Below, piece by piece: positions 21,355 through 32,041 of a stretch of 64,000 nucleotides of DNA. This DNA is from Cepaea nemoralis (Eukaryota; Mollusca; Gastropoda; Stylommatophora; Helicidae), in NCBI GenBank assembly GCA_014155875.1, contig JACEFZ010024509.1, positions 225,001 to 289,000 on the forward strand, in the 5' to 3' direction. Both the position numbers and the translations under genes were made by a program. Position 1 is the stretch's first letter. Each line of letters starts with the position of its first letter. The notes under the pieces are model-generated. The model was not told where the DNA came from. It did no database searches and was given only the letters and a program-made list of their open reading frames with translations.

Positions 21355-21565
21355 TAGAAAAAGTCTAATGAAATGTATATAGTAAACGAACAGAAGAGGT
21401 GAAGTACAGAAATTGGTCTTATGTGAGAAAATATTAGGCAAAAGAGGAAAAGGAAGGCCAAGAAATATGTATATGGCAAGCTCAAACAGCTGAGCAACAC
21501 AATATCAGATGCCAGAAAATACTTGAGAGTCAAGATGGCTTGTTTTTGTTCCAGACAAGCAAGCA
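21355..21565 (+). pseudogene. Decayed LINE ORF2 end preceding the GAA array
   Basis: A plus-strand reading contains KILGKRGKGRPRNMYM, the basic motif near the end of RTE-like ORF2. It then degrades and runs into the GAA tract. A stop shortly after the motif and the lack of LLYG or GH motifs show a short, dead 5'-truncated copy. It supports a LINE-tail origin for the adjacent array. Confidence 0.55.
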
Positions 21566-22719
21566 CAGAAGAAGAAGAAAAAGAAGAAGAAGAAGAAGAA
21601 GAAGAAGAAACAGGAGGCGGAGGAGGAGGAAGAAGTGTAAGGAAGAGAAAGAAAAAGGAAGGAGGAGGAGGATGAAAAAAAAAAAGAAGGAGCAAGAAGA
21701 AGGAGGTGGGAGGAAAAATAAGAAGGATGAAGTTGGAAAGAGAAAGAAGAATGGGGAAGGAGGATGAGAAGAAGAAGAAGAAGAAGAGGGGTGGAGGAAG
21801 AAGTGGATGGAGGAGGAGGAAGAAACAGGAAGGAGGAGGAGGAAGAAAAATAAAGGAAGGAGCAACTAAGAGGTGAGGGGAAAAAGAAGAGGGATGAAGG
21901 AGAAAGAAAAAGAAGGATCATGGAGGTAGGATAATAAAAGGAGGAAGAAGGAAAGAAGTAGAAGAAAAAAAAATGTTGGTGGAAGGAAAAAAAAGAAGGA
22001 TGAAGGAGAAGAAGAAGAAGGAAGAGGAAGAAGAAAAAGGAAGGAGAAAGAAGAAGACGAATGTGGGAGGAAAAAGAAGATGGATGAGGGAGGTAGAAGA
22101 AGAAGGATGAAGAGGAAAGCAAAAAGAACAGGAGGATGGACGAAAAAAAAGGAGGAAGCAAGATGAAGAAGACGGAGGAAGAAGAAGGATAAAAAAGGGA
22201 GAAGAAGGGGGAAGGAGAAAGAAGAAGGTGGAAGGGGAAAGGAAATTAGGAATGAGGAAGAAGAAGAAGGAGAAGAAGAAGAAGAAGAAGAAGAAGAAGA
22301 AGAAGAAGAAGAAGAAGAAGAAGAAGAAGAAGAAGAAGAAGAAGAAGAAGAAGAAGAAGAAGAAGGAGAAGAAGAAGAAGAAGAAGAAGAAGAAGAAGAA
22401 GAAGAAGGAGAAGAAGAAGAAGAAGAAGAAGAAGAAGAAGAAGAAGAAGAAGAAGAAGAAGAAGAAGAAGAAGAAGAAGAAGAAGAAGAAGAAGAAGAAG
22501 AAAAAGAAGAAGGAGAAGGAGAAGAAGAAGAAGAAGAAGAAGAAGAAGAAGAAGAAGAAGAAGAAGAAGAAGAAGAAGAAGAAGAAGAAGAAGAAGAAGA
22601 AGAAGAAGCAGAAAAAGAAGAAGAAGAAGAAGAAGAAGAAGAAGAAGAAGAAGAAGAAGAAGAAGAAGAAGAAGAAGAAGAAGAAGAAGAAGAAGAAGAA
22701 GAAGAAGAAGAAGAAGAAT
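21566..22719 (+). repeat. GAA-rich polypurine tract, about 1.15 kb
   Basis: The first part (to about 22250) is a degenerate G/A mixture with interruptions. The second part (about 22255-22719) is nearly pure GAA with rare GGA, AAA or GCA variants. One strand is almost all purine over more than a kilobase. Translated poly-K, poly-R, poly-E and poly-S frames are artefacts. Confidence 0.95.
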
Positions 22720-23285
22720 TACAAAGTGAAATACTCACTTTTCATGAAGCTCTACACACATAAAGTGACACAATAAGTTATTCGTAGACGACAGATTGTG
22801 TTATTCATTCTGTATCGATCCTCCACGTGCAACGCGGACTCGGTTCACAGGCTGCAGATGCATTCTATTGTATAATGTATTCTACTATGGTCCATTGTCA
22901 CAATACTCGTAAAGACAAACTTTCGAAAATAGCTGTTATTCATAACTGATAAACATTTCCAAGAAAAGAAAAATTCATAGAACGAGCGTTAGACAGTAAA
23001 ATAAAACCCCCTGTATGCAAGCAAGTACAGCATCAGCTTGTTACGTCTTCAAACGTTCTTTGAATATGGTGTGGATATTATCATAGACCAAGCCGCACAT
23101 GAAAGCTGATGTGGTCAATATAAGACCGTTTTCACTTCCCAAGTAATCTCCAAGCCGACCAGGGAGCGCATGTGAATATTAAAATGTTCCTTAGTGCGAA
23201 TTCGAGTCCATGACTCACGTAGATGGTGTTTAAACTTTTGCCGAAGCTGTTGCTTCTGTTACTCCTTCTTATCCTTCTCCTTCTC
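22720..23285. other. No gene recognised
   Basis: Ordinary mixed sequence with a short pyrimidine tract near 23250-23290. Nothing supported. Confidence 0.4.
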
Positions 23286-23600
23286 TTCCACTGAAAAGAA
23301 GAGTGGGCAAGTTCAATCCACAGAAGAAGGGGGTTTAGTTTTTTTCTTCTTTTCCCGACCAGTAGGACTCTGAAGTCGAAGCAGCCTCAGAAAACTGGCA
23401 TGAGAAAATTGTTAGAATGTCCTCAAGGTGTCTGGGCAGGAATTACAACGAGGAAGGGAACTGGCCACCTACCCCACTATATCGTGGCTTGAATATGTGC
23501 AGGAATAAAACTCACACCACAACGGTTGTATCTGCTGAGGGATTATCTGTACCCTTACCTTTCTGCTCCTACACCTCATCCCCACCTTCTTCTGCTCCCC
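23286..23600. repeat. Unclassified repeat X, left part (split by element A)
   Basis: It matches 55713-55990: AATCCACAGA, CTGACCAGTA-like, CTGAAGTCGAA, CAGCCTCAGAAAAC, GAGGAAGGGAACTG and GTGCAGGAATAAAA are in the same order. The match resumes at 31634 on the other side of LTR element A, so the element landed inside this repeat. The last five bases, TCCCC (23596-23600), are the target duplication. Confidence 0.7.
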
Positions 23601-24111
23601 TGTCAGAGTCCCAAAAAGGGTACGATGATGCAGTGACATCGTTACGCCCGCCAGGCGACTTAGCTCCAAGCAGGGAGGCAGCAACTTCGTTACGCCGCCA
23701 GGCGAGTGGTAGAAACCGGCCTGCAAGATTGCTGGCTGACGAACGACCAGCGGTCAGGCCTGGACGACGCTAACCGTACGCATGCCTCGTGAAGCCACCT
23801 GTGGTGGGAGGCCAGTGGCGAACTAGCGGCAGACAGCTCTGGGACACGGACTTGGACGGACGCAAGAATAGAGAGAAAGGCGTTGTGTGGTTTCTGTACT
23901 GAAAGTCGAGTGTCTGGACATCTTGAGTGAGACTTGTGAGCTGTATGTAAGTGTATTGAAGTATCGAGTATATATTGTTGTGATCATCGTTCTGTATTTG
24001 ATATGTGAATAAATCCATAGAACGGTGTGTCGTTGAGTCTTACGTCAAATCACGTTGTACTTGTACTGTCTCACACTGTTAGGTTAGCGAGCCGAGTTTA
24101 AGACCCTGACA
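23601..24111 (+). repeat. 5' LTR of element A
   Basis: 511 bp, TGTCAGAGTC...ACCCTGACA. It contains a short internal direct repeat (CGTTACGCC...CCAGGCGA, twice within about 60 bp), a TATA-like GAGTATATATTG near 23967 and AATAAA at 24008-24013. It ends in GACCCTGACA. Confidence 0.95.
24008..24013 (+). promoter_or_regulatory. AATAAA in LTR A
   Basis: Likely polyadenylation hexamer of the retroelement transcript. The same motif is in the 3' LTR about 510 bases into the repeat pair. Confidence 0.6.
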
Positions 24112-24959
24112 AGTGTGGACGTGGTGGCATTCGTCCGGCTTTGAAATGAACGTGTTTATGTGATTAACGATTCAAAACTAGAGTTTGTGTACTTAGAATT
24201 TGTGTCAAACTTTATAGTACATGTAAATGTGATCGTGGAAGGCTCATTTTGATTTATTACTACATTATTTAAACATGTGTAAGACTATTTGTAAACGTAC
24301 AGTGCATACATATTGTTTGTTCTTGTAAGCGTGTAAAACATTTGTGATTTGTAAACTTGTCACCGTTTTGACCTTGTCGACATTGTGATCTTGTCGCCAT
24401 TTTGACCTTGTCGCCATCTTGTAAACTTGATGTCTATGTCCTTACTGAATGTCATCTTGATGTAAGTGATGTGTCATCAATGTTGTAGAGTGTTGAGATA
24501 CATGTAGATTGTCTTTGTGCATTGAGTTTGTGGAACGCAAAAAGTTTGGAAAGAAAGTAACTTGTTTTGAAAAAAAAAAAATTGTTGACGGACAAACTTA
24601 CGACCTACAACTACACTCAACGCCATACAAACCTAACCAACACTTAGTGACAAGCAGGCACACACCAACAAATAGACGCTAATTCATTTTTCTCCAAAAA
24701 CAAAGCAGGTTTTTCCGTACCATCCGAACCTTGCCGTAGAGGTCATTTGTATTTTCGAAGTAGCGACCCTACAGTTCCTAGCCCGATTTCTAACCATTCT
24801 TCACCGCATCCAGGGCACTTGAGTATATTTTTTCTTTTCCTATACTTTAAGAATGCAATTTTAGGCACGTTTTGTCAGTAGAAGTCAATTGTAAAATGTT
24901 TATTACTAACCACTTGTAACATATTTTGTGTGGCTGGTATTTCATTGACATTTTTCATC
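24112..24959 (+). other. Leader of element A with candidate primer-binding site
   Basis: Just after the LTR, AGTG is followed by TGGACGTGGTGGC, starting with the TGG expected of a tRNA primer site; I cannot name the tRNA. The rest of the 850-bp leader is noncoding, with a threefold phrase containing CTTGTCG near 24365-24415. Confidence 0.45.
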
Positions 24960-27818
24960 ATGTCTTCATTATTTGATTTAATCGATATGGGGATAAAATT
25001 ACACTTAACAGGTGATGAATTGACAAAATGGAGTGAGAAGAAATACTCTGAATACTGTGAACGCGAGGAAAGAGCGGCTGAAAGAACATTAAAGCAGGCA
25101 GAGATGGCTGCCAAGCAAGTAGAGGCAGAAACAGCTTTAAAACAAGCAGAAGTAGAAATGGCTGCAAAGACAAAACAAGCCGAATTAGAACTCACTGCAA
25201 AGACAAAGCAAGCTGAGATAGACAGTGAATTAAAGAAGGCAGAAATTGCAGCTCAGAGCAAGAGAGAAGAACTGGAGTTACAGTTAAAGATGAAACAACT
25301 TGACACTGAGACTGCGATTAATAAAGAGTCTAAGAAATCTGAGAGACTGGAGAAAGAAAACCAGTACAAGAAATATCAAGGTATTGTACGTAATTATACC
25401 TCGGGTGACTGCATCGCAGCCTTTACCCAAAATTTTGAAACTTTAATGGAACATTACCAAGTTCCACTGTCTGAATGGAATATTGTTTACATGAGGAGTT
25501 TATCAGGGGAACCTCTTAAAGTCATTGAAACCATCCCCAAAGACCTCAGGAAAGATTACCATTATCTGAAATCTAAGATTATGGCACATTTTATGTTAGA
25601 TGAGGCAGGTTACAGAGAACAATTCAGTAAATTGAGCCCAAAACCGACTCAAACGTTCTCTGATTACCTCTGCTTAGTCCGAGATATATTTACCAAATGG
25701 ACTTCAGCAGCTAAAATTGACAAAAATTATCAGAGACTAGAAGATCTGATCATTCGAGACAAAATTATTTCATCTATTCCATCAGCATTTTCAAAGTTTT
25801 TGCAAGAGAATGAGTGCACTAGTGTAGATGAGATTGAGAGACGTGGTTCGGCGTACTACACAGCCAACAAACATTGTTTTGCCACTGAAGCTACTGACAT
25901 TAACTTTGTAGCAGCGGCTAACTATGACAAACCCTACAGTAGGCAGAAACCTCAAAGGCCTACCTCTGAGAAGTTTAAGCATTGTATTTATTGTAAATTT
26001 TCACATCATCAGAATGAAATGTGCGATAAACAACCAGGATACCATACGTACCTATTAAACATGGTAAACAGACAAGATCAGGAGCGTAAATCCTTCAGAT
26101 GTTTGCGTAAATGTTTCCTCTGTAAGGCGTACGGACACCATCGAAAAGATGGTAAAGGTAGGCAAATGACCAACAAAGCAAATGCCGCCTTGTTTGACAG
26201 TTCGGCGTCAGACGAAGAACAGCCAGAGAAACATCCTGTGAACTCAGCACAGGCTTTTGACATATTTAGCGCAAATAAATGCTCTGTTTGTAACACCTTC
26301 TATGAAGATGGTATTTTAACATGCGGTCACGCCATCCCTATTGCCAATGAAGAAGCTAATTTGGTAGTAGATTCAAAAGGCAAGATAATCATCCATCACG
26401 GATATGTGAATGGCAAGTCAGCTACAGTCCTTCGTGACACAGGCAGTTCACTTATTGGTCTGAAGAGAACGTTCATAATGCCTACAGACTATACAGGCAG
26501 GCACGTAACATGCAGAACATTCTCAGGCAATATTGAGAAATACCCACTAGCATGGGCATATATTGAAACACCTTTCCTCACTGGGAAAGTAAAGTGCGCT
26601 GCATTAACAAACCCAGTGTGTGATGTAATTATTGGAAATTTACCAGAGGTGAATGATAAACCTCATGACATAACATCTATGTGTATTGATGATAACATAA
26701 CATCACCATCCAATGTCATCATTGAAAATGTCACACCACCTATTGATTGTATTGTAAATGTAGCTAATGTAGCACTAAGTTCTCATGACATCATTGATAA
26801 CATTGTTCCATCATCATCTGATATCATTGAATGTGTGAACGCAGTAACTAGATCTACTGCTAGAGTGCAAGATGAAAGTAATCAAACTGAGGCTATACAA
26901 ATGCTTAGCCCAGAATCACTACCTACTAACACCATGAAGGAAACATTTGTAACAGCTCAAAAAGCTGATCCTTCATTGTCAAAATACTTTAATCTGATCG
27001 GCCAAAAGCCAAAGGTAACAAAGAATGCAAAATGGCATTTTGCTATGAAAAATGATATACTCACCAGGTATTACACCAAAGGTGACAATACAACAGAGCA
27101 AACTGTTTTGCCAACAAATTATCGCAAGCAAGCCTTACATCTTGCCCACGATATACCTCTTGCAGGGCACATGGCATACGTTAAGACCAGATCAAGGTTA
27201 TTGACACAGTTTCATTGGCCCAAATTTTGCAATGACATTAAAGAATATTGCAGAAGTTGTGACACCTGCCAGAAACTGGTAAAAAAAGGTAAAAACCCAC
27301 AGGCAAAGTTACAAGTTACTGACTTAGCCAGTCGACCTTTTGAAAAACTATCTGTTGACATAGTGGGCCCTCTTAATCATACAACAACTAGAGGGAATAA
27401 ATATATTCTAACTGTCATTGATCAATGTAGTCGCTGGCCAGAAGCTATTCCGCTAAAGAACATTACTGCCAATGATATAATGGAAGTTTTCTTCCATATA
27501 TTTTCTCGGATAGGTTTTCCAGATACTATCCAATCTGATAGGGGCACTCAGTTTATTGCCGCATCCACCCAAGCTTTCACCAAAATGTTGGGAGTGAAGC
27601 AATGTTTCAATTCCCCGTACCATCCTCACAGTAGTGGAATTGTGGAAAAATTTAACGGGGATCTAAAGCACATGCTTGCCAAAGTAACACAAAGCACCCC
27701 AATAACTGGGATGTATATCTACCAGCTATTCTCTTTGCTTATCGCGAGGTACCACATTCTAGTACCGGTTTCTCTCCTTTTGAACTTATCTATGGTGCCA
27801 AACCACGCGGCCCATTGA
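24960..27818 (+). pseudogene. Element A Gag-protease-integrase frame
   Basis: One open frame from the ATG at 24960 carries, in order: a long charged coiled coil rich in KQAE-like repeats (about residues 30-140); a helical Gag region resembling a SCAN domain (about 200-310; AGYREQFSKLSPKPTQTFSDY); Cys/His clusters that are not perfect CCHC knuckles (CFLCKAYGHH); an aspartic protease with active site LRDTGSSLIG near residue 493 and VIIGNLP; an integrase HHCC finger (LAHDIPLAGH...CRSCDTCQKL); and the catalytic core (SVDIVGPL, IQSDRGTQF, GIVEKFNG), with 35 residues between the second D and E. After about 27700 the true integrase continues in another frame, so this frame ends falsely at 27816-27818. 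Gag packages element RNA; protease and integrase process polyproteins and insert DNA. Confidence 0.88.
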
Positions 27819-28540
27819 CCATTTATCACCAAATGTTAACTGACTCTACTCCAGTACTTAAACCCATATCATCATACGTATATGTCACATCATTGCGTGA
27901 AAGAATCATCAAATCTTGTGTTATTGCAAAGAATGCACTAAAACTATCCGGTGCTACTTATAGACAGTATGCTGACAAAGGTAACAGGACGATAACTTTG
28001 ACACCTGGACAGGACGTTCTTCTTCTACTACCTAGTGACAGACACTTATTGACTGATTCTTGGCAGGGACCTTTTAAAGTGACGAGACAGATTTCACCTG
28101 TAGACTACGAAATCCTCATAAAAGACAAACACAAAATATTTCACATAAATATGCTAAGACCATACCACAACAGAGACAACGAACAAGACGATACGACAGC
28201 TTGTACAGTGATAATAGATCACGAAGACGACGATGCTAGTGACGAGATTCCAACGCCTGCATTAGACACGACAAACTGCTTGAAGGAGATCAAAATCAAC
28301 CCCAAGTTGACTCAAGCAGAGACAGACAGTTGCAAACAGCTTATACAACAATACAACACCATCTTTTCCAACAACCCAGGACAAACAGAATTAGTACAGC
28401 ATCACATCACACTCACATCAAACACACCCATAAAATGCAGACCATACACCATTCCATTACATTACAAAGAACATTTACACCAGGAAATCATCAACTTAGA
28501 GAAAAACAACATCATAAGACGATCCCAGTCAGACTTTCTC
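27705..28540 (+). pseudogene. Element A integrase C-terminus and RT N-terminus (shifted frame)
   Basis: This frame picks up the integrase after the break, with FAYREVPHSSTGFSPFELIYG. It passes through WQGPFKVTRQI (a GPY/F module typical of Ty3/gypsy integrases) and IFHINMLRPYH. It then runs without a gap into the RT start: EIKINPKLTQAE and IKCRPYTIPLHY. Joining of GPY/F directly to RT is the key evidence for integrase-before-RT order. The frame returns to that of Gag near 28536. Two opposite single-step shifts in one young copy suggest indels or base-calling errors more than programmed frameshifting. Confidence 0.85.
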
Positions 28541-28547
28541 ATCTCCA

Positions 28548-29717
28548 ATGGTGATTGTACGCAAAAAGGACAATACAATAAGACTGTGCATCGACTATAG
28601 GAAGCTAAATAAAATAACTGTTCTAGATTTGGAGCCAATGGCAAACACTGACGATCTTCTGACAGAACTGACAGACGCTAGGTTCTTTACGACGCTAGAC
28701 ATGACGAAAGGATATTGGCAAATAGCAGTAGACGAACAGAGCAGACATCTGACAGCATTTGCCACACCTTGGGGACTGTACGAATGGTGCAAACTTCCAT
28801 TTGGGCTAGTCAATGCCCCTGCCACATTCGTACGTATGACACGACTTCTTCTAGTAGACATTCCTAACATAATCTGCTATATCGACGACATCTGTGTTCA
28901 CACAGAGACGATGACAGAGCACATTAAGACGTTAGAACAGACATTTGAACGTATTAGACAGCACGGACTGACAGTGAAGCCTGCGAAAGTAGACATAGCC
29001 TACCAGGAAATAACTTTCTTGGGGTACAAAATATCCAATGGCTTTGTCATGACAGACGATAAAATTGTGTCCAAGATACTAAAACTCTCACTTCCGACTA
29101 CTAAGAAACAAGTCAGAAGTTTGTTGGGATTAATAAATTATTACAGGCAGTTCATTCCTGATTTTTCCGAACTGACCGAAGTGTTTACTAATTTACTAAC
29201 CAAAGACAAACCAGAGAAAATTGTAAACAATGAATGCCTAAAAATTGCATTCAATAAAGTACTTGCATATTTTTCTGATAATAGTTTGAACAATCTCATC
29301 CTGAAATTGCCCAATCTCCGTTTACCTTTCAGATTGCGTACAGATGCTAGCTCCGTGGCGATTGGAGCAGTCTTGTTGCAGGAATACAACAACATACTCC
29401 ATCCCATTTACTTCGTATCCAGGAAACTAAAGCCCAGAGAACGGGCGTGGTCTATCCCTCAATTGGAAGCCCTAGCTTTAGTGGTGGGTATAACAAAATT
29501 GTCCAGATTTCTTCTAGGACGTCACTTTATCGTGGAATCTGACAGCAGCCCTTTACGGTTTATAAATTCAGGAGTACCCTCAAATCATATGGTAGCGCGC
29601 TGGTCTCTTAAACTTCAAGATTACAGCTTTGAGGTTCGACATATTCCAGGCAGATCCAATTCAATTGCCGATCTTTTGTCCCGTTGTCCGACCGACCCAG
29701 TAAGCACTAATGTCTGA
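28548..29717 (+). CDS. Element A reverse transcriptase-RNase H
   Basis: An open frame of 389 codons; its ATG is internal to the polyprotein. RT motifs: VRKKDNTIRLCIDYRKLN, FFTTLDMTKGYWQIAV, LPFGLVNAPATF, the catalytic ICYIDDICVHTE, and FLGYKISNG. The connection KKQVRSLLGLINYYRQFIPD follows. RNase H shows LRTDASSVAIGAVLLQ, IPQLEALALV and VESDSSPL, carrying the expected acidic residues. It ends RHIPGRSNSIADLLSR, the usual gypsy RNase H end. No integrase follows; the next 1.4 kb is noncoding. Confidence 0.92.
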   Translation: MVIVRKKDNTIRLCIDYRKLNKITVLDLEPMANTDDLLTELTDARFFTTLDMTKGYWQIAVDEQSRHLTAFATPWGLYEWCKLPFGLVNAPATFVRMTRLLLVDIPNIICYIDDICVHTETMTEHIKTLEQTFERIRQHGLTVKPAKVDIAYQEITFLGYKISNGFVMTDDKIVSKILKLSLPTTKKQVRSLLGLINYYRQFIPDFSELTEVFTNLLTKDKPEKIVNNECLKIAFNKVLAYFSDNSLNNLILKLPNLRLPFRLRTDASSVAIGAVLLQEYNNILHPIYFVSRKLKPRERAWSIPQLEALALVVGITKLSRFLLGRHFIVESDSSPLRFINSGVPSNHMVARWSLKLQDYSFEVRHIPGRSNSIADLLSRCPTDPVSTNV

Positions 29718-31110
29718 GTGCAGTGTGTACAAATACACTCAGACCGACACAGCCATTTATAAGTGAATAATTTTTTCCATTCACAAAAAGCTGTGCAATG
29801 TCTACAATATTGTGATAGGGATTACTCCCATTATATATAGTGTTCTTATTTTACTAATTCATGTAGTGATTGTCGTGTATAATTGTGTAGTGTGTGGTAG
29901 AAAGCGAACTTTATTAATTGTATATACCAAGAACAAGAACAGTGTCACATTCGCTCAAGAACTTACCGTAAGCGAATTATCCAATTTGACAGTGACATCT
30001 CCGTTTGGAACTTTCCAGGGATATTTTAATGACGTGTGTGAACGTGTGAACTGAACATTGACAGCTACACCATTGCAGTGAACCGAAATCCATAATGTTC
30101 GGTAGTGAAACATCCAACACATGAATAGTCAATCGTAATCCAGAAGGTTTTGTAGTGAAACATCCGACACATGAACTGTGAGAACATAGTAGTTTCCGTA
30201 ACTACATCAGACCGGAACAAGTGTGTTCTGCAAGCTTAAACATCAGCTGATTTTAATGTTCGTGTGTACTTCCGGATTAGTTAGAAATTTAGAGTAAAAT
30301 TAGCAGACGACAAATAAAAGTTAAAAATCTATGACGATTCTAAAATCTTTAGGAATCAACAAACTTAAATACACGAATTGTGTATTTACATATTTATGTA
30401 GTGTAATCTTAGAATCATATCTTGATTAATGTATTCATATTACCGACTTTTTCTCGTTAATATGAAGAAACGTCAAGCAATGACGCTAAGAAATAGAATA
30501 ATGATTGTAAATTATTGTATTTCATTAATGTGAAAATTATTTCCCTTTCATTTATTTGTTATTACATCATTTCACAAAGGGCCATAATTTGAAATGTATA
30601 TTCTAATGTGTTGTGTATAAATAGCCAAGTGTTGCCAGATTATTGACACAACAGGTACCAATCTACTAGCATGGCAGAGGGTTGCCGACATTGCAGACCA
30701 ACACAAGAGCTACTGGCCAAGTAAGGTCAGGGTTTGAGCGTTTTATGCGACTTATAAACAGCCGCATTTCGGTCTAGCTAGATGGTTTTTGTTTCAAGAA
30801 CCATATTATTACGTTTTTTTCTATTTGCTGCGAGGTAGATGCGTGAAGCTGGTACTACCGATCTGACTGGGTCATTTATGCAATTGAGGTAATCAGCCAT
30901 CGAGACGATGAAACCTGACATGTGTTAAAGTTTGAACACCACATGTCGTTGAATGCAACTTCCATTTCTTATATATTTCTATGGCATATATGTATTTGTG
31001 TATTTTGATACTAATGTATATAACAATAGAAGGGTAGACTCTGACAAGGTTAGAATATTAACCCTGCATGTACATATATTATACATGAAAGATGACATCT
31101 TTCATGAATT
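29718..31110 (+). other. Long noncoding 3' region of element A
   Basis: About 1.4 kb between the RNase H stop and the polypurine tract. An 80-codon frame at 29812-30054 starts with a hydrophobic stretch (IIYSVLILLIHVVIVVYNCVV) but lacks any envelope-like feature. A 50-bp phrase containing GTGAAACATCC is repeated twice (about 30060-30180). GTATAAATAGCC at about 30616 looks like a TATA box and could mark an internal promoter. Confidence 0.5.
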
Positions 31111-31123
31111 TGCCGGGGGAGCG
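31111..31123 (+). promoter_or_regulatory. Polypurine tract of element A
   Basis: TGCCGGGGGAGCG abuts the 3' LTR and should prime plus-strand DNA synthesis. It is short and not wholly purine. Confidence 0.55.
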
Positions 31124-31633
31124 TGTCAGAGTCCCAAAAGGGTACGATGATGCAGTGACATCGTTACGCCCGCCAGGCGACTTAGCTCCCAGCAGGGAGG
31201 CAGCAACTTCGTTACGCCGCCAGGCGAGTGGTAGTAACCGGCCTGCAAGATTGCTGGCTGACGAACGACCAGCGGTCAGGCCTGGACGACGCTAACCGCA
31301 CGCATGCCTCGTGAAGCCACCTGTGGTGGGAGGCCAGTGGCGAACTAGCGGCAGACAGCTCTGGGACACGGACTTGGACGGACGCAAGAATAGAGAGAAA
31401 GGCGTTGTGTGGTTTCTGTACTGAAAGTCGAGTGTCTGGACATCTTGAGTGAGACTTGTGAGCTGTATGTAAGTGTATTGAAGTATCGAGTATATATTGT
31501 TGTGATCATCGTTCTGTATTTGATATGTGAATAAATCCATAGAACGGTGTGTCGTTGAGTCTTACGTCAAATCACGTTGTACTTGTACTGTCTCACACTG
31601 TTAGGTTAGCGAGCCGAGTTTAAGACCCTGACA
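31124..31633 (+). repeat. 3' LTR of element A
   Basis: 510 bp. It differs from the 5' LTR at three bases and one position of an A-run near its start. The following TCCCC completes the target duplication. Confidence 0.95.
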
Positions 31634-31866
31634 TCCCCCAACTCCTCCTTCTTGTTGTTCTACTTCCTCTTCCATACTACAACCCAAGCTGTGCTTTGTC
31701 ATAGTGTCACAATTCATCAATTCGTAATCACCCAGGAATCAAGGCAGTAACAAGATCAAAGCTAGCAAGTGTTGGAAGTCTCAGAAGCCACTGACCGGTT
31801 GTTAGTTTTCCTGCCTGACAAAACGTGTTCGAAGAGTTCGATTCTCAGTATGGCCTCATGCAAACA
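31634..31866. repeat. Unclassified repeat X, right part
   Basis: Continues the repeat interrupted at 23600. Shared features with 56000-56350 include TACTACAA/TATTACAA, CATAGTG/CATGGTG, AATTCATCAATTCG-like, GTAACAAGATCAAAGCTA-like and GTTCGAAGAG. It abuts the GAA tail of a minus-strand LINE. Confidence 0.6.
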
Positions 31867-31867
31867 A

Positions 31868-31898
<31 letters not shown>

Positions 31899-32041
31899 CT
31901 TCTTCTTCTTCTTCTTCTTCTTCTTCTTCTTCTTCTTCTTCTTCTTCTTCTTCTTCTTCTTCTTCTTCTTCTTCTTCTTCTTCTTCTTCTTCTTCTTCTT
32001 CTTCTTCTTCTTCTTCTTCTTCTTCTTCTTCGTCTTCTTCT
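31867..32041 (-). repeat. (GAA)n tail of minus-strand LINE, about 175 bp
   Basis: A near-pure TTC run on the plus strand, directly at the 3' end of the LINE ORF on the minus strand. One CGT interruption lies near the LINE end. Confidence 0.95.

Larger units (their letters stand above)
23601..31633 (+). mobile_element. LTR retrotransposon A (Ty3/gypsy superfamily, Gmr1-like order)
   Basis: A complete 8.03-kb element with 511-bp and 510-bp LTRs, TG...CA ends and a TCCCC duplication at 23596-23600 and 31634-31638. The LTRs differ by three substitutions and one A in a run, so insertion is recent. Domain order is Gag, aspartic protease, integrase, reverse transcriptase, RNase H. The integrase has a gypsy-type HHCC finger, D-X35-E core and a GPF (GPY/F) module, yet it lies upstream of RT. 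This order defines the Gmr1-like group. Two compensating frame changes (about 27700 and 28536) break this copy or reflect sequencing error. Confidence 0.93.

Noticed and set aside
21505..22776. Poly-lysine, poly-serine and phenylalanine/leucine-rich proteins over the GAA tract
   Set aside because: Simple translation of a trinucleotide/purine repeat on both strands. The same applies to the frames at 31762-32205.
27690..28545. Programmed frameshift within element A pol
   Set aside because: Two opposite shifts are needed and neither site shows an obvious slippery heptamer. Indels or sequence error are simpler. Left as a check in findings.
29812..30054. Envelope-like gene in element A
   Set aside because: Only 80 codons with one hydrophobic stretch. 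No signal peptide-cleavage site, cysteine pattern or fusion peptide.
23601..31633. Ty1/copia classification of element A because integrase precedes RT
   Set aside because: RT-RNase H motifs, the GPY/F module and the HHCC spacing are of Ty3/gypsy type. Only the order is copia-like.
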